DNA of 64,000 nt from Holophagales bacterium. Its GTDB lineage: Bacteria; Acidobacteriota; Thermoanaerobaculia; Multivoradales; JAGPDF01. A model generated the notes under the pieces. The model ran no database searches. It worked only from the letters and a program-made list of their open reading frames with translations, and was not told the origin of the DNA. The position numbers and the translations under genes were made by a program. The DNA lies in the NCBI GenBank assembly GCA_016699405.1, contig CP064972.1, positions 2,263,501 to 2,327,500 of the forward strand, read 5' to 3'. Shown here one piece after another: positions 16,619 through 24,735 of this stretch; positions within the stretch are counted from its first letter, which is position 1, and each line of letters begins with the position of its first letter.

Positions 16619-17644
16619 ATGTCGCAACCCGGATCGGACCCCTGGGCGATTGCCGAGGCCGACTTTCCCGCCTCCGGCACCGCTGCCGAGCGGCTGACCT
16701 TCCTGCTGGGCTACGCGGTGCTCGCACCGTCCACCCACAACTCGCAGCCCTGGCGCTTCCGGCTGCGCGGCGACCGCCTCGAGCTCGTCGCCGATCGCAC
16801 CCGCGCCCTGGCGGTCTCCGACCCGGAGGACCGCGAGCTGACGCTCTCCTGCGGCTGTGCCCTCTACCAGTTGCGGGTGGCGATCCGCCGCTTCGGCTTC
16901 CGTGGCGAGGTGACGACCTGGCCCGACCCGACCGACCCCGATCTGTTCGCACGGATCGGCCTGGGGGAGCCGGGGGAGGCGACGGCCGAGGAGCTCGCCG
17001 AGTTCGGCGCGATCCCCAGGCGGCGGACCCATCGCGGCGCCTTCGACGCGCGCTCCGTCGCTGCCGACGTGCTGACCGAGCTGCGCCTCCTCGCCACCGA
17101 GGAAGGGGCGTGGCTCCACCTCGTCGAAACGCCCGCGGAGCGGGCAGCGCTCGCCGACCTGATCAACGAGGCCGATGCCCGCCAGGGAAGCGATCCGAGC
17201 TTCCGTCGCGAGCTCGCCGCCTGGCTCCATCCGAGCCGGCGCGAGAGCGGCGACGGGATCCCCGACCACGCCCTCGGCGTCGACGATCTCAAGTTCTATC
17301 GCGGCCCGCTGGTCGTCCGGACCTTCGACCGGGGCGACGGCGAGGCGGCGCGCGACCGCCAGGTCACCGACGGCTCGCCGGTGCTGGCGGTGCTCGGCAC
17401 CGACCACGACACCCCGCCGGCATGGCTCAAGGCGGGTCAGGCGCTCGGTCGGCTGTTGTTGCGGGCGCGCAGCCTGGGCCTCTTCTCCTCCTACCTCAAT
17501 CAGCCGGTCGAGGTGCCGGAGGTGCGGGGCAAGCTCCCGGACGTGCTCGGTCGCGACGGCAAGCCGCAGCTCGTCCTGCGCTTCGGCTACGCCGCCGAGC
17601 CGGCGCCGAGCCCGCGCCGGCCGGTCGAGAGCGTGCTCGGATGA
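16619..17644 (+). CDS. Acg-like nitroreductase-family protein (second copy)
   Basis: 341-residue paralogue of the protein encoded at 2406-3416, sharing GYAVLAPSTHNSQPWRFRL near the N terminus and the same closing pattern RRPVESVLG. The middle has IPRRRTHRGAFDARSV, the segment that includes the RRT/S signature of this group. FMN binding is expected; the reaction is unknown. ATG at 16619 follows a GTGGAGGAG ribosome site. A TATGCT hexamer at 16567-16572 may be its -10. A GNAT gene follows after 16 bases and is probably co-transcribed. Confidence 0.82.
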   Translation: MSQPGSDPWAIAEADFPASGTAAERLTFLLGYAVLAPSTHNSQPWRFRLRGDRLELVADRTRALAVSDPEDRELTLSCGCALYQLRVAIRRFGFRGEVTTWPDPTDPDLFARIGLGEPGEATAEELAEFGAIPRRRTHRGAFDARSVAADVLTELRLLATEEGAWLHLVETPAERAALADLINEADARQGSDPSFRRELAAWLHPSRRESGDGIPDHALGVDDLKFYRGPLVVRTFDRGDGEAARDRQVTDGSPVLAVLGTDHDTPPAWLKAGQALGRLLLRARSLGLFSSYLNQPVEVPEVRGKLPDVLGRDGKPQLVLRFGYAAEPAPSPRRPVESVLG

Positions 17645-17660
17645 CGCTCCGGAGGCGCCG

Positions 17661-18200
17661 TTGAACGCACCGGCAGCGATCCGCACGCCGCGCCTCGACC
17701 TCGTCGTGGCGACCCTCGACCTGCTGCGCGCCGAGCTCGACTCGCCGGCGCGCTTCGCCGAGCGGCTCGGACTCGCCGTGCCGGACGGCTGGCCGCCGGG
17801 CGAGTACGACGAGGGCGCGATCCGCTGGGTGGTCGGCAAGCTCGAAGAGGACGCGTCGCGGTCGGCGTGGTGGTTCTACTACGTCCTGCGCCGCGCGACG
17901 GCCGAGGCGCCGGCGGCGCTCGTCGGCTGCGCGGGCTACAAGGGCCCGCCGGACGAGTCGGGAACGGTCGAGATCGGCTATTCGGTGCTTCCCGCCGAGC
18001 AGCGCCGGGGCTACGCCTCCGAAGCCACCCGGGGGCTGCTCGACCATGCCTTTGCCCACCCCGGCGTCCGGCGGGTGATCGCCCAGACGCTGCCGCACCT
18101 CGTGCCGTCGATCGGCGTGCTCGACAAGTGCGGCTTCCGCCTCGTCGGCCCCGGCTTCGAAGACGGGGCGATCCTCTTCGAGCGCCTGCGCCCGGAGTAG
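17661..18200 (+). CDS. GNAT-family acetyltransferase (RimJ/RimL-like)
   Basis: 179 residues starting at TTG 17661, which has a GGAGG ribosome site 6 bases before it and puts the N terminus (MNAPAAIRTPRLDLV) exactly at the RimJ/RimL-type opening IRTPRLxL. The acetyl-CoA motif is SVLPAEQRRGYASEATRGLL, followed by VIAQTLPHLVPSIGVLDKCGF, as expected (the usual N/T-xxSxxVLEKxGF). Substrate unknown. In an operon with the nitroreductase upstream; the convergent TonB receptor gene ends 106 bases on. Confidence 0.87.
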   Translation: MNAPAAIRTPRLDLVVATLDLLRAELDSPARFAERLGLAVPDGWPPGEYDEGAIRWVVGKLEEDASRSAWWFYYVLRRATAEAPAALVGCAGYKGPPDESGTVEIGYSVLPAEQRRGYASEATRGLLDHAFAHPGVRRVIAQTLPHLVPSIGVLDKCGFRLVGPGFEDGAILFERLRPE

Positions 18201-18236
18201 CCGGGCGCGGCGACCCGGCGGCGGCGCCGAAACGCA

Positions 18237-18268
18237 ACGAGCGGCGACCGTGTCCGGCCGCCGCTCGT
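18237..18268. terminator. Perfect 10-bp inverted repeat between convergent genes
   Basis: ACGAGCGGCG and CGCCGCTCGT pair around a 12-base loop. The element sits between the stop of the GNAT gene (+) and the stop of the TonB receptor gene (-), where a bidirectional terminator is expected. There is no T-run on either side, common in GC-rich genomes. Confidence 0.55.
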
Positions 18269-18306
18269 CGATGCCCCGCCCGGCCGGCCCCGCTGGGCCG
18301 GGCCGA

Positions 18307-20634
18307 CTAGAAGCGCAGGCGGTACGACGCCACGACGTTGCGCCCCATCTCCGGACGGAAGAAGCTGGCGTTGGAGAACTCCGCGTAGAGCTCGTCGGTC
18401 AGGTTCTCGATCGTCAGCTGCAGCACGTGGGCGAACCGGCCGCGCTCGTAGAGGGTCACGCCGCCCGAGAGGGTGTGGATGGTGAAGGCCGGGAGCGTGT
18501 CGCCGACGGCGGGCAGCGGCTCCCCGGCTTCGAGGTTGACCTTCTCCGACCCGTTGTGGCGCACGCGGTACTCGGCCCAGAAGCGCCCCTTCGGCTGTTC
18601 GTAACGCAGGTAGGCGGAGATCTTGTCGGAGTACTGGTCCTCCACCGGGGCGGCCGACTGCGTCACCCGCTTGCCGGTGATGTGGGTGTAGTTGCCGCCC
18701 ACCGTCAGACCGCTCGCGTGGCGGTAGCCGAGCGCCACCTCGAGACCCTCGTAGCGCAGGCGGTCGACGTTGCGCTCCTGCACCACGAAGCGGGCACCGC
18801 TCGCGTTGATCCGGGCCTGCAGCGCGGCGGGCAGGGCGGCGATCTCCTCGGGCGCGAGGAAGTCCTGGATGATCCCGTCCTTGATCTCGTTGTGGAAGAA
18901 GACCGCCTCGAAGAAGGCGTTCTGGCGCCGGTACTTCATCCCCAGATCGTAGTTGTCGGAGGTCTCCGAGGTGAGGTCGGAGTTGAGGATCTGGAAGCCG
19001 CTACCCTCCGGCGTCGGCCCGTTGAACAGCCGCTCGATGATGTTCGGGGCGCGGAAGGCGCGGCCGTAGGAGCCGAGCAGGTTGAGGTAGTCGGTGACCT
19101 GGTAGGTGAGGGTCGCCGCACCAACGAAGGCGTCGTCGTCGAAGTCGAGGTTGGCGATGTCCCAGCCCGGCGTCGACTTGGCGCGTGTGGCGACGTCCTG
19201 GTAGCGCGCACCGGCGGAGAGCTTGAGCTTGTCGCCGAGGGTGATCTCGTCCTGGGCGAAGACCCCCCAGCTCTCGTTGATCGCGTTCGGGGAGTTGGCG
19301 ATTCCGTCGGTGGTCACCGACTTGGCGAGGAACGGCGGGAAGGGGAAGCGGATGCTCGTCGTCGTGGTGGAGAAGTCGGTGTTGAACGAGTCGTCGCGGT
19401 AGTACTCGAAGCCGTAGGTCAGCACCTGGCGCGTGCCGGCCACCTTGATCGCCTCGGCGCGCATCCCGGCGGTCTTCAGCTTGGTGTAGTTCGTCGAGTC
19501 GGCGGCCACCGAGGAGTCCGGGGCACCGGGGAAGATCGGGCCGATGTTGATGTCGATGTCGTTGACCAGCTCGCGCTCGTTGACCTGGTAGTAGCCGCGC
19601 AGCTGGAAGGAGTCGGCGAGGAGGCTCGAAAGCGCCGAGTGGTCGTAGGAGAGGGTGGCGCGGTCGAAGTCCTGGTACGGGTAGAGGATGCGCACCAGCG
19701 CCGAGGTGTCGCCGCCGATCAGCGCCGGGTCCATGTAGCCGAAGCCGGTCTGGTCGGCGTGGTAGGTCGAGTACCGCACGCCGAGCGTCTGACTGTCGGT
19801 GAGGTTCCAGCCGAGACGGGCGAAGAGGTTGTGGTCGTCGACACCGGAATCGAGCACCGGCACCGAGTCGGTGAGGTGAATGGCGCCGAAGCGGCCGGCG
19901 GGCGCGTCGTAGTCGGAGGCTTCGCGCTTCGAGCCGTTCACCATGTAGCTGAAGCGGCCGATGCCGCCGGCAAGCGACAGGCTGGCGCGCTTCTGCTCCG
20001 CGGCGGTGCCGTAACGCAGCTCGGCGCCACCACCGATCGGCGTGCTGGAGAGCGAGCTCGGCAGCTTGGTGACGAGGTTGAGCACGCCGCCGATGGCGTC
20101 GCTGCCGTAGAGCACCGAGGCGGGTCCGCGGACGACCTCGACGCTCGAGACGGTGTCGAGGTCGACGAGGCCGGTGATCTCGCCGAAGTCGGTCTGCCGG
20201 CGGGCGTTGTTCATCCGCAGCCCGTCCTCGAGGAAGAGCACGCGCAGGCCGCGCTGACCGCGGATGACCGGGCGGGCCTGGTTCGGTCCGACGCCGTTGA
20301 CGTCGACGCCCGGCTGCTCACGCAGCAGATCGGCGGCGTTGTTCGGCGCGCGCCGTTCGATCTCCTGTGTCGAGATGACGGTCACCGGCGTGGCGACTTC
20401 GAAGGTGTCGACCTCGCGGCCGACCGCGGTCACCGTGGTGGTGGCGAAGAATGACGGCATCTCCTCGGCCGGCTTGGCCGGATCGGTGGGTGGAGCGGGG
20501 GTGGCGCTGGCTGCCGGATCCGCGGGAGCCGGGGTGGCCGTCGCGGCGGCCTCGTCGGCGAGCAGTGGCCAGGTCAGGGCGGGAAGCAGGAAAGCAAGCA
20601 CGAGCAGGTTCGTGCGAAGGCGCGAAAGAGACAT
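18307..20634 (-). CDS. TonB-dependent outer-membrane receptor
   Basis: 775 residues with a signal peptide (to about residue 26), a Pro/Ala/Thr segment and a plug domain (about 65-185: TVTAVGREVDTFEVATPVTV, AADLLREQPGVDVNGVG, VEVVRGPASVLYGSDAIGGVLNLVTK). A 22-strand barrel follows, ending in Phe as outer-membrane barrels do. FRAPN and, 25 residues on, an NSDL box resemble the FRAP/NPNL pair of haem receptors, but no His lies between them, so the ligand is unresolved. Uptake is driven by TonB-ExbBD, not in the window. The ATG has a GGAGG ribosome site. A small membrane protein gene lies just upstream. Confidence 0.93.
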   Translation of the reverse strand: MSLSRLRTNLLVLAFLLPALTWPLLADEAAATATPAPADPAASATPAPPTDPAKPAEEMPSFFATTTVTAVGREVDTFEVATPVTVISTQEIERRAPNNAADLLREQPGVDVNGVGPNQARPVIRGQRGLRVLFLEDGLRMNNARRQTDFGEITGLVDLDTVSSVEVVRGPASVLYGSDAIGGVLNLVTKLPSSLSSTPIGGGAELRYGTAAEQKRASLSLAGGIGRFSYMVNGSKREASDYDAPAGRFGAIHLTDSVPVLDSGVDDHNLFARLGWNLTDSQTLGVRYSTYHADQTGFGYMDPALIGGDTSALVRILYPYQDFDRATLSYDHSALSSLLADSFQLRGYYQVNERELVNDIDINIGPIFPGAPDSSVAADSTNYTKLKTAGMRAEAIKVAGTRQVLTYGFEYYRDDSFNTDFSTTTTSIRFPFPPFLAKSVTTDGIANSPNAINESWGVFAQDEITLGDKLKLSAGARYQDVATRAKSTPGWDIANLDFDDDAFVGAATLTYQVTDYLNLLGSYGRAFRAPNIIERLFNGPTPEGSGFQILNSDLTSETSDNYDLGMKYRRQNAFFEAVFFHNEIKDGIIQDFLAPEEIAALPAALQARINASGARFVVQERNVDRLRYEGLEVALGYRHASGLTVGGNYTHITGKRVTQSAAPVEDQYSDKISAYLRYEQPKGRFWAEYRVRHNGSEKVNLEAGEPLPAVGDTLPAFTIHTLSGGVTLYERGRFAHVLQLTIENLTDELYAEFSNASFFRPEMGRNVVASYRLRF

Positions 20635-20762
20635 CGAGAACCTCCAGAATCCGTACAGTCGGCTCACGCGGCCCGAAGGCCGGGGGCCCGGTGGTGGGCA
20701 GGACGCCGGATGAGGCGTCTGCCGCGGAAGCGGAGGGCTCGGGATCGAGCCTCCGCCGTCTC

Positions 20763-21350
20763 TCAGGACGAGGCGAGAACGGCGGAGAGGGACGGCGGAG
20801 GGCGCGGCGCGCCGAGCTCCGGGCGGACGCCCGGTGCGTTGGGGAGGCGGTACTCCTCGGGCGGCGCCGCGCGGCGCCGCGGGCGCGGGGTGACGAACCC
20901 GCGCCGGAAGGCGGCGGCGAAGCGCTCGGCGAGCTCGGGCAGGCCGCTCGCCAGCCCGAACGGCACCAGCCAGAGCAGGTGCACGGCCGGCGGCGGCGGT
21001 ACCGAGAGCGGGATCGGGTGCGTCGAGACCGGCGTGGCACCGGCATGGAGGAGGAAGGCGAGCGTCCAGAGAACCAGGGCGCGCCGTCCCCAGAGGAGAG
21101 GACGCCCCTGGCGGAGCTCGCGCAGGCCGGCGGCGAGCAGGGCGAGCGCCGCGATCCAGCGCCAGGCGACCGCCGGCTGGCCGATCGAGAGGTCGGAGAG
21201 GCGTTCCCACAGGAGCCAGGCGTGGAACGGGACGAGTGCCGCGGTGAGCAGCGCCGACGCCGCGGCGATCAGCCAGGCCGAGGGCCCGCGCCGCCCGGCG
21301 CGGTGCGGGCGCGCGCCCGCCAGCTCGAAGTTCGGTCGTCCGGCCCTCAT
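20763..21350 (-). CDS. Small integral membrane protein of unknown function
   Basis: 195 residues, four likely membrane helices (about 25-47, 62-80, 90-108 and 123-141) and a basic/proline-rich cytosolic C terminus. The loop between helices 3 and 4 reads HAGATPVSTHP, with two His. I do not recognise the family. The start chosen is the ATG at 21350; a possible promoter on the minus strand (TAGGTT at 21366-21361, preceded 17 bases earlier by GGTTGC) supports it. The TonB receptor gene begins 128 bases after its stop on the same strand, so a shared role in uptake is possible but unproven. Confidence 0.6.
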   Translation of the reverse strand: MRAGRPNFELAGARPHRAGRRGPSAWLIAAASALLTAALVPFHAWLLWERLSDLSIGQPAVAWRWIAALALLAAGLRELRQGRPLLWGRRALVLWTLAFLLHAGATPVSTHPIPLSVPPPPAVHLLWLVPFGLASGLPELAERFAAAFRRGFVTPRPRRRAAPPEEYRLPNAPGVRPELGAPRPPPSLSAVLASS

Positions 21351-21418
21351 GTCGCGGCGCAACCTAGCACAGGGGTCTGACGTGCAACCCACGCGATCGG
21401 GTGGGCCTCCGGGGGTGT

Positions 21419-21424
21419 TACGCT
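21419..21424 (+). promoter_or_regulatory. Candidate -10 hexamer of the DUF4388 gene
   Basis: TACGCT, 27 bases before the ATG at 21452, in the short divergent gap after the membrane-protein gene. Same hexamer as upstream of 8058, 40574 and 53656. No clear -35. Confidence 0.35.
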
Positions 21425-21451
21425 TCGTCCTCACGGCTGGACACGCGCGCG

Positions 21452-23107
21452 ATGCTTCCATCGAGAGAACGACTGCTCGAGCTTTCCGGCTGGGAGGTCG
21501 GTGAGCTCTCCGAGGTCTCCTTCCCGGCCCTGCTGCTCGCTCATGGGCTCTCCGGCAAAGGGGTCGAGCTCCGTCTGCGACGCGGTCACGTCGACAAGCG
21601 GATCTTCTTCGAAGGCGGCGGTCCGGTCGACTGCCGCTCGAACCTGCTCCACGAGACGATCGGGCGGTTCCTCGTCCAGCAGGGGCGGCTGGCCGAAAGC
21701 GACTATCAGGAGTGCCTGCGCGAGTCGGTGGCCCGCAGCGCGCTGATCGGCGAGGTGCTGATCGAGCGGGGAAAGCTCGACTCGACCGAGCTCTACAAGG
21801 CGCTGCAGCAGAACCTGGCGCGCAAGCTCCTCGACGTCTTCACCTGGCGCGAGGGGCGCTTCGCGGTGGTGCGCGACCCGCCGCCGACCGGCTCGTCGCT
21901 CAAGGTCCGGGCGCCACAACTCGTCTTGACCGGCATCGCGCGCTTCGCGCCGGCCGAGCTCGTCGAGCGCTGGGTGGCGCCGTACGGCGCGGCGACGTGG
22001 CGCGCCGGTCGCGAGCCCCTCTTCGCGCGTGGCGACCTCAAGCTGCCCCCGGCCCAGGCCCACCTGCTCGAGTTGCTCGACGAGCAGCCGCGGGATCTCG
22101 CGGCGCTCGCCCTGGCCACGGCGACCGATGCCGAAGAGGTGGCGCGTTCGGTGGCCGGCCTCGCCTTCCTCGGCGCGATCGAGATCGGCACGCCGCCGGC
22201 GGTCGAGGCGGAGCCGGCAGCTCCGGCTGCTCCTGTGCCCGAGGCCCCCGCAGTCGACGCGGCGGTCGAGCAGGGAGTGGGAACGGGCAAGGCGCCGCGC
22301 GACGCGGCGGCGGACGCGCCGAAAGGACCGGCTCCCTCCCCCGAGCCGGCGACGAAGGGCGCGGCGACGGGTCGCGCCGCGGCGGCGCCGTCGGCCGAGG
22401 AGGCGGCCCGCCTGGCCCGCGGGGTGCACGAGGCCTACCTGAACTTCCGCCGGCAGGATGCCTTCGAGCTGTTGGGCGTCGACGAGGACGCCCCGCTCGC
22501 CTTCGTGCGCTACCAGTACCTCGACTTCGCCCGCCGCTTCGCGCCCTGGCGGTTCGAGGCCGGGCGGCTCGCGCCGCTCGCCGAAGAGGCGCGCGAGCTC
22601 TTCCTCGCCGGTGCTCTGGCCTTCGCCGAGCTCGAGCGGACCGAGAGCCGCGAGGCGTTGCGTTTCCGCCGCCAGCGCGCGCGCGAAGAGGCGGCGCGCC
22701 AGCGCTCGGCGAGCTACTTCCAGATCCAGACCGACCTGCTCGACCCCGAGGCGCAGTTCGCCAAGGGCCTGACGTTGCGTGAAGCCGGCCGCCTGCGCGC
22801 GGCGATCCAGCAGATCGAGTTCGCCGTCGAGTGCGATCCCGGCAACGCCCTCTACCTCGCCGAGCTGGCCTGGACGCGCTTCAGCGAGTCGCCGACCACG
22901 GCGGCGCGCGCCTTCGACGACCTCAAGCAGGCGATGCGCCTCGACCCGCAGGCCGGCCTGCCCTGCTACTACGCCGGAGAGGTGTGTGCCGCGCTCGGCG
23001 ACCGGGCCCAGGCCGAGGTGCTGCTGCGGCGTTCGATCAAGCCGCTCGCCCCGGATCGCCGGCCGCTCGAGGCGCTGCGGCGCCTCGCCGGCGAGCGCCG
23101 GCGTTGA
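21452..23107 (+). CDS. DUF4388 (PATAN)/J-like/TPR multidomain protein
   Basis: 551 residues, no signal or membrane segment. The N-terminal DUF4388/PATAN module (about 15-150) includes LSEVSFPALLLAHGLSGKG, GRFLVQQGRLAESDY and LARKLLDVFTWREGRFAV. A winged-helix-like middle (about 190-250) precedes an Ala/Pro linker (250-320). Residues about 340-420 resemble a degenerate J domain (AFELLGVDEDAPLAFVRYQY) without the HPD tripeptide. Two to three TPRs follow (AIQQIEFAVECDPGNALYLAEL, LKQAMRLDPQAGLPCYYAGE). Such architectures are common in Myxococcota and Acidobacteriota, often with gliding, pilus or two-component functions. Cytosolic adaptor role inferred. tmk follows after 44 bases. Confidence 0.75.
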   Translation: MLPSRERLLELSGWEVGELSEVSFPALLLAHGLSGKGVELRLRRGHVDKRIFFEGGGPVDCRSNLLHETIGRFLVQQGRLAESDYQECLRESVARSALIGEVLIERGKLDSTELYKALQQNLARKLLDVFTWREGRFAVVRDPPPTGSSLKVRAPQLVLTGIARFAPAELVERWVAPYGAATWRAGREPLFARGDLKLPPAQAHLLELLDEQPRDLAALALATATDAEEVARSVAGLAFLGAIEIGTPPAVEAEPAAPAAPVPEAPAVDAAVEQGVGTGKAPRDAAADAPKGPAPSPEPATKGAATGRAAAAPSAEEAARLARGVHEAYLNFRRQDAFELLGVDEDAPLAFVRYQYLDFARRFAPWRFEAGRLAPLAEEARELFLAGALAFAELERTESREALRFRRQRAREEAARQRSASYFQIQTDLLDPEAQFAKGLTLREAGRLRAAIQQIEFAVECDPGNALYLAELAWTRFSESPTTAARAFDDLKQAMRLDPQAGLPCYYAGEVCAALGDRAQAEVLLRRSIKPLAPDRRPLEALRRLAGERRR

Positions 23108-23130
23108 CCGCGCGAGGCGCGTGCTAACGT
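23104..23130 (+). promoter_or_regulatory. Candidate promoter of tmk-holB
   Basis: TTGACC (23104-23109, overlapping the upstream stop codon) and TAACGT (23125-23130) are separated by 15 bases, shorter than ideal. It would start transcription about 15 bases before the tmk ATG. Confidence 0.3.
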
Positions 23131-23151
23131 CCCCTGCCGCTGCCCACGACG

Positions 23152-23838
23152 ATGTCGACCGAACTCCCCACGAGCCCGCCGCCGCGCGCCGCCTCCGGCC
23201 TCTTCGTCACCTTCGAGGGGCTCGACGGCAGCGGCAAATCGAGCCACCTCAAGCGGGTGGCGGTGGCGCTCGCGCGGCAGGGGCGCACCGCGGTCGTCAC
23301 CCACGAGCCGGGCGGCACGCCGCTCGGCGACGAGCTGCGCAGCCTGTTCAAGGACCGGCGTTTCCGCGCCATGGACGGCACGGTCGAGCTCCTGCTGGTC
23401 TTCGCCAGCCGGCGCCAGCATCTCGACGAAGTCATCGAGCCGGCCCTTGCCCGCGGCGAGGTGGTGCTCTGCGATCGCTTCACCGACTCCACCGTCGCCT
23501 ATCAGGGCGGTGGGCGTGGCGTCGCGAGCGCGTCGATCGACGAAGTCGATCGCCTCGCCACCGGTCGACGGCGGCCCGACCGCACCGTGGTCTTCGACCT
23601 GCCGGCGGAGGTGGCGCGCGGCCGCGGGCGTTCGCGCAGCCGCCATGCACGCGGTGCGGTCGACCGGCTCGACGACGAGGAGCTCGCCTTCTACGAGCGG
23701 GTGCGGACGGCCTATCTCGATCTGGCGCGGCGTGAGCCGGAGCGCGTGCGGCTGGTCGATTCGAGCGGCTCGGTCGAGGCCACCGCGCGGGCGGTTCGGC
23801 GGGCGCTCGCCGATCTGCTGCCGGAGCTCGCCGAGTGA
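23152..23838 (+). CDS. tmk: Thymidylate kinase
   Basis: 228-residue cytosolic enzyme phosphorylating dTMP to dTDP with ATP (EC 2.7.4.9). The P-loop GLDGSGKSS is at 23-31 in the family context FVTFEGLDGSGKSS. THEPGGTPLGDELR and DRFTDSTVAYQGGGRG (substrate and magnesium site) follow, with a LID region SRSRHARGAVDRL carrying several Arg. Slightly extended at the N terminus, where the first ~15 residues are Pro-rich. The stop overlaps the holB start (GTGA), the classic tmk-holB pairing. Confidence 0.95.
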   Translation: MSTELPTSPPPRAASGLFVTFEGLDGSGKSSHLKRVAVALARQGRTAVVTHEPGGTPLGDELRSLFKDRRFRAMDGTVELLLVFASRRQHLDEVIEPALARGEVVLCDRFTDSTVAYQGGGRGVASASIDEVDRLATGRRRPDRTVVFDLPAEVARGRGRSRSRHARGAVDRLDDEELAFYERVRTAYLDLARREPERVRLVDSSGSVEATARAVRRALADLLPELAE

Positions 23839-24668
23839 ACCTCGAGCGCACCCTCGAGCTGGCGCGCGACGGGCGGCTCTACCCGGCGGTGATCCTCCAC
23901 GGGGCGAGCGTGGAGGTGCGGCAGGACGCGGCGATCGCCCTGGCGCGCACGCTGCTCTGTGCCAGCCCGACCGAATCGCGACCGTGCGGCGTCTGCCCGC
24001 ACTGTCGCCGGCTCTGCTGGCCGGGGCGCGGCGACGAGTCGTTCCACCCGGACTTTCACGTCCTCGAGCGCGACCTCAAGACCTCGACCTCGGCCGAGGC
24101 GACCCGCGCCGTGCTGCGTCAGGCGCAGCTCTCCCCGTTCGAGGCGCGCGGGCAGGTGTTCGTCGTCGCGGCAGCGGAGACGCTCTCCGGCGAGGCGTCC
24201 GACGCGCTGCTCAAGGCGATCGAGGAGCCCGGGCTCGGTGCGCCCCGTCATTTCCTCCTGCTCGCACCCTCGCGGCTCGACCTGCCGCCGACGATCCGCA
24301 GCCGAGCGTTCGCCCTCTTCCTCGGACCGGCGGTGGCCCTCGCCGACGACGAAATCGAGGCGATCGCCGCCGGGCTGCTGCGGGCCGTCGCGGCGCATCG
24401 CGACGGAGCGGGCGGCTGGGCGCTGCTCGCGGCCAGCGCGGCGCTCGCCGCCCCCGGAGGGTTCGAGGATCCGCGCGCCAGCCGCCCTTGGAGCCTCGCG
24501 GCGGCCAGCGCGGTGCGCGCTGCCCAGGCCGCGGAGTGCCCCGCCGAAGCGCGCCGCGGACTGCTCGACCTCGCCGACGACCTCCTGCAGGCGTCCCCCC
24601 TGCGGTTGCGCGGGATCTCGGCGGAGCGGATCCTCGAGGGGCTGGTCGCCCGCCGCCTCGCCGTTTGA
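23835..24668 (+). CDS. holB: DNA polymerase III subunit delta'
   Basis: 277 residues beginning with GTG inside the tmk stop. It is the clamp-loader subunit that positions the beta clamp. The zinc-binding module is present (Cys51, Cys54, Cys57, Cys61 in CGVCPHCRRLC), and there is no functional Walker A (HGASVEVRQDAA), as is typical of delta'. EARGQVFVVAAAETLSGEASDALLKAIEEPG is the AAA+ sensor/Walker B-region pattern shared with DnaX relatives, and PTIRSRAF is the family's RSRC-like sensor 1. C-terminal collar domain is shorter than in E. coli. Confidence 0.93.
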   Translation: MNLERTLELARDGRLYPAVILHGASVEVRQDAAIALARTLLCASPTESRPCGVCPHCRRLCWPGRGDESFHPDFHVLERDLKTSTSAEATRAVLRQAQLSPFEARGQVFVVAAAETLSGEASDALLKAIEEPGLGAPRHFLLLAPSRLDLPPTIRSRAFALFLGPAVALADDEIEAIAAGLLRAVAAHRDGAGGWALLAASAALAAPGGFEDPRASRPWSLAAASAVRAAQAAECPAEARRGLLDLADDLLQASPLRLRGISAERILEGLVARRLAV

Positions 24669-24735
24669 TCTCCCACGACCGTCGAGTGCATCAGTCCACC
24701 GCGCGGTCCCCCGGGCCTTCGCTAGCCTGAAGGCG

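Noticed and set aside
18250..20454. Long plus-strand frame opposite the TonB receptor
   Set aside because: Mirror of the receptor gene's codon bias; no domain or start signal.
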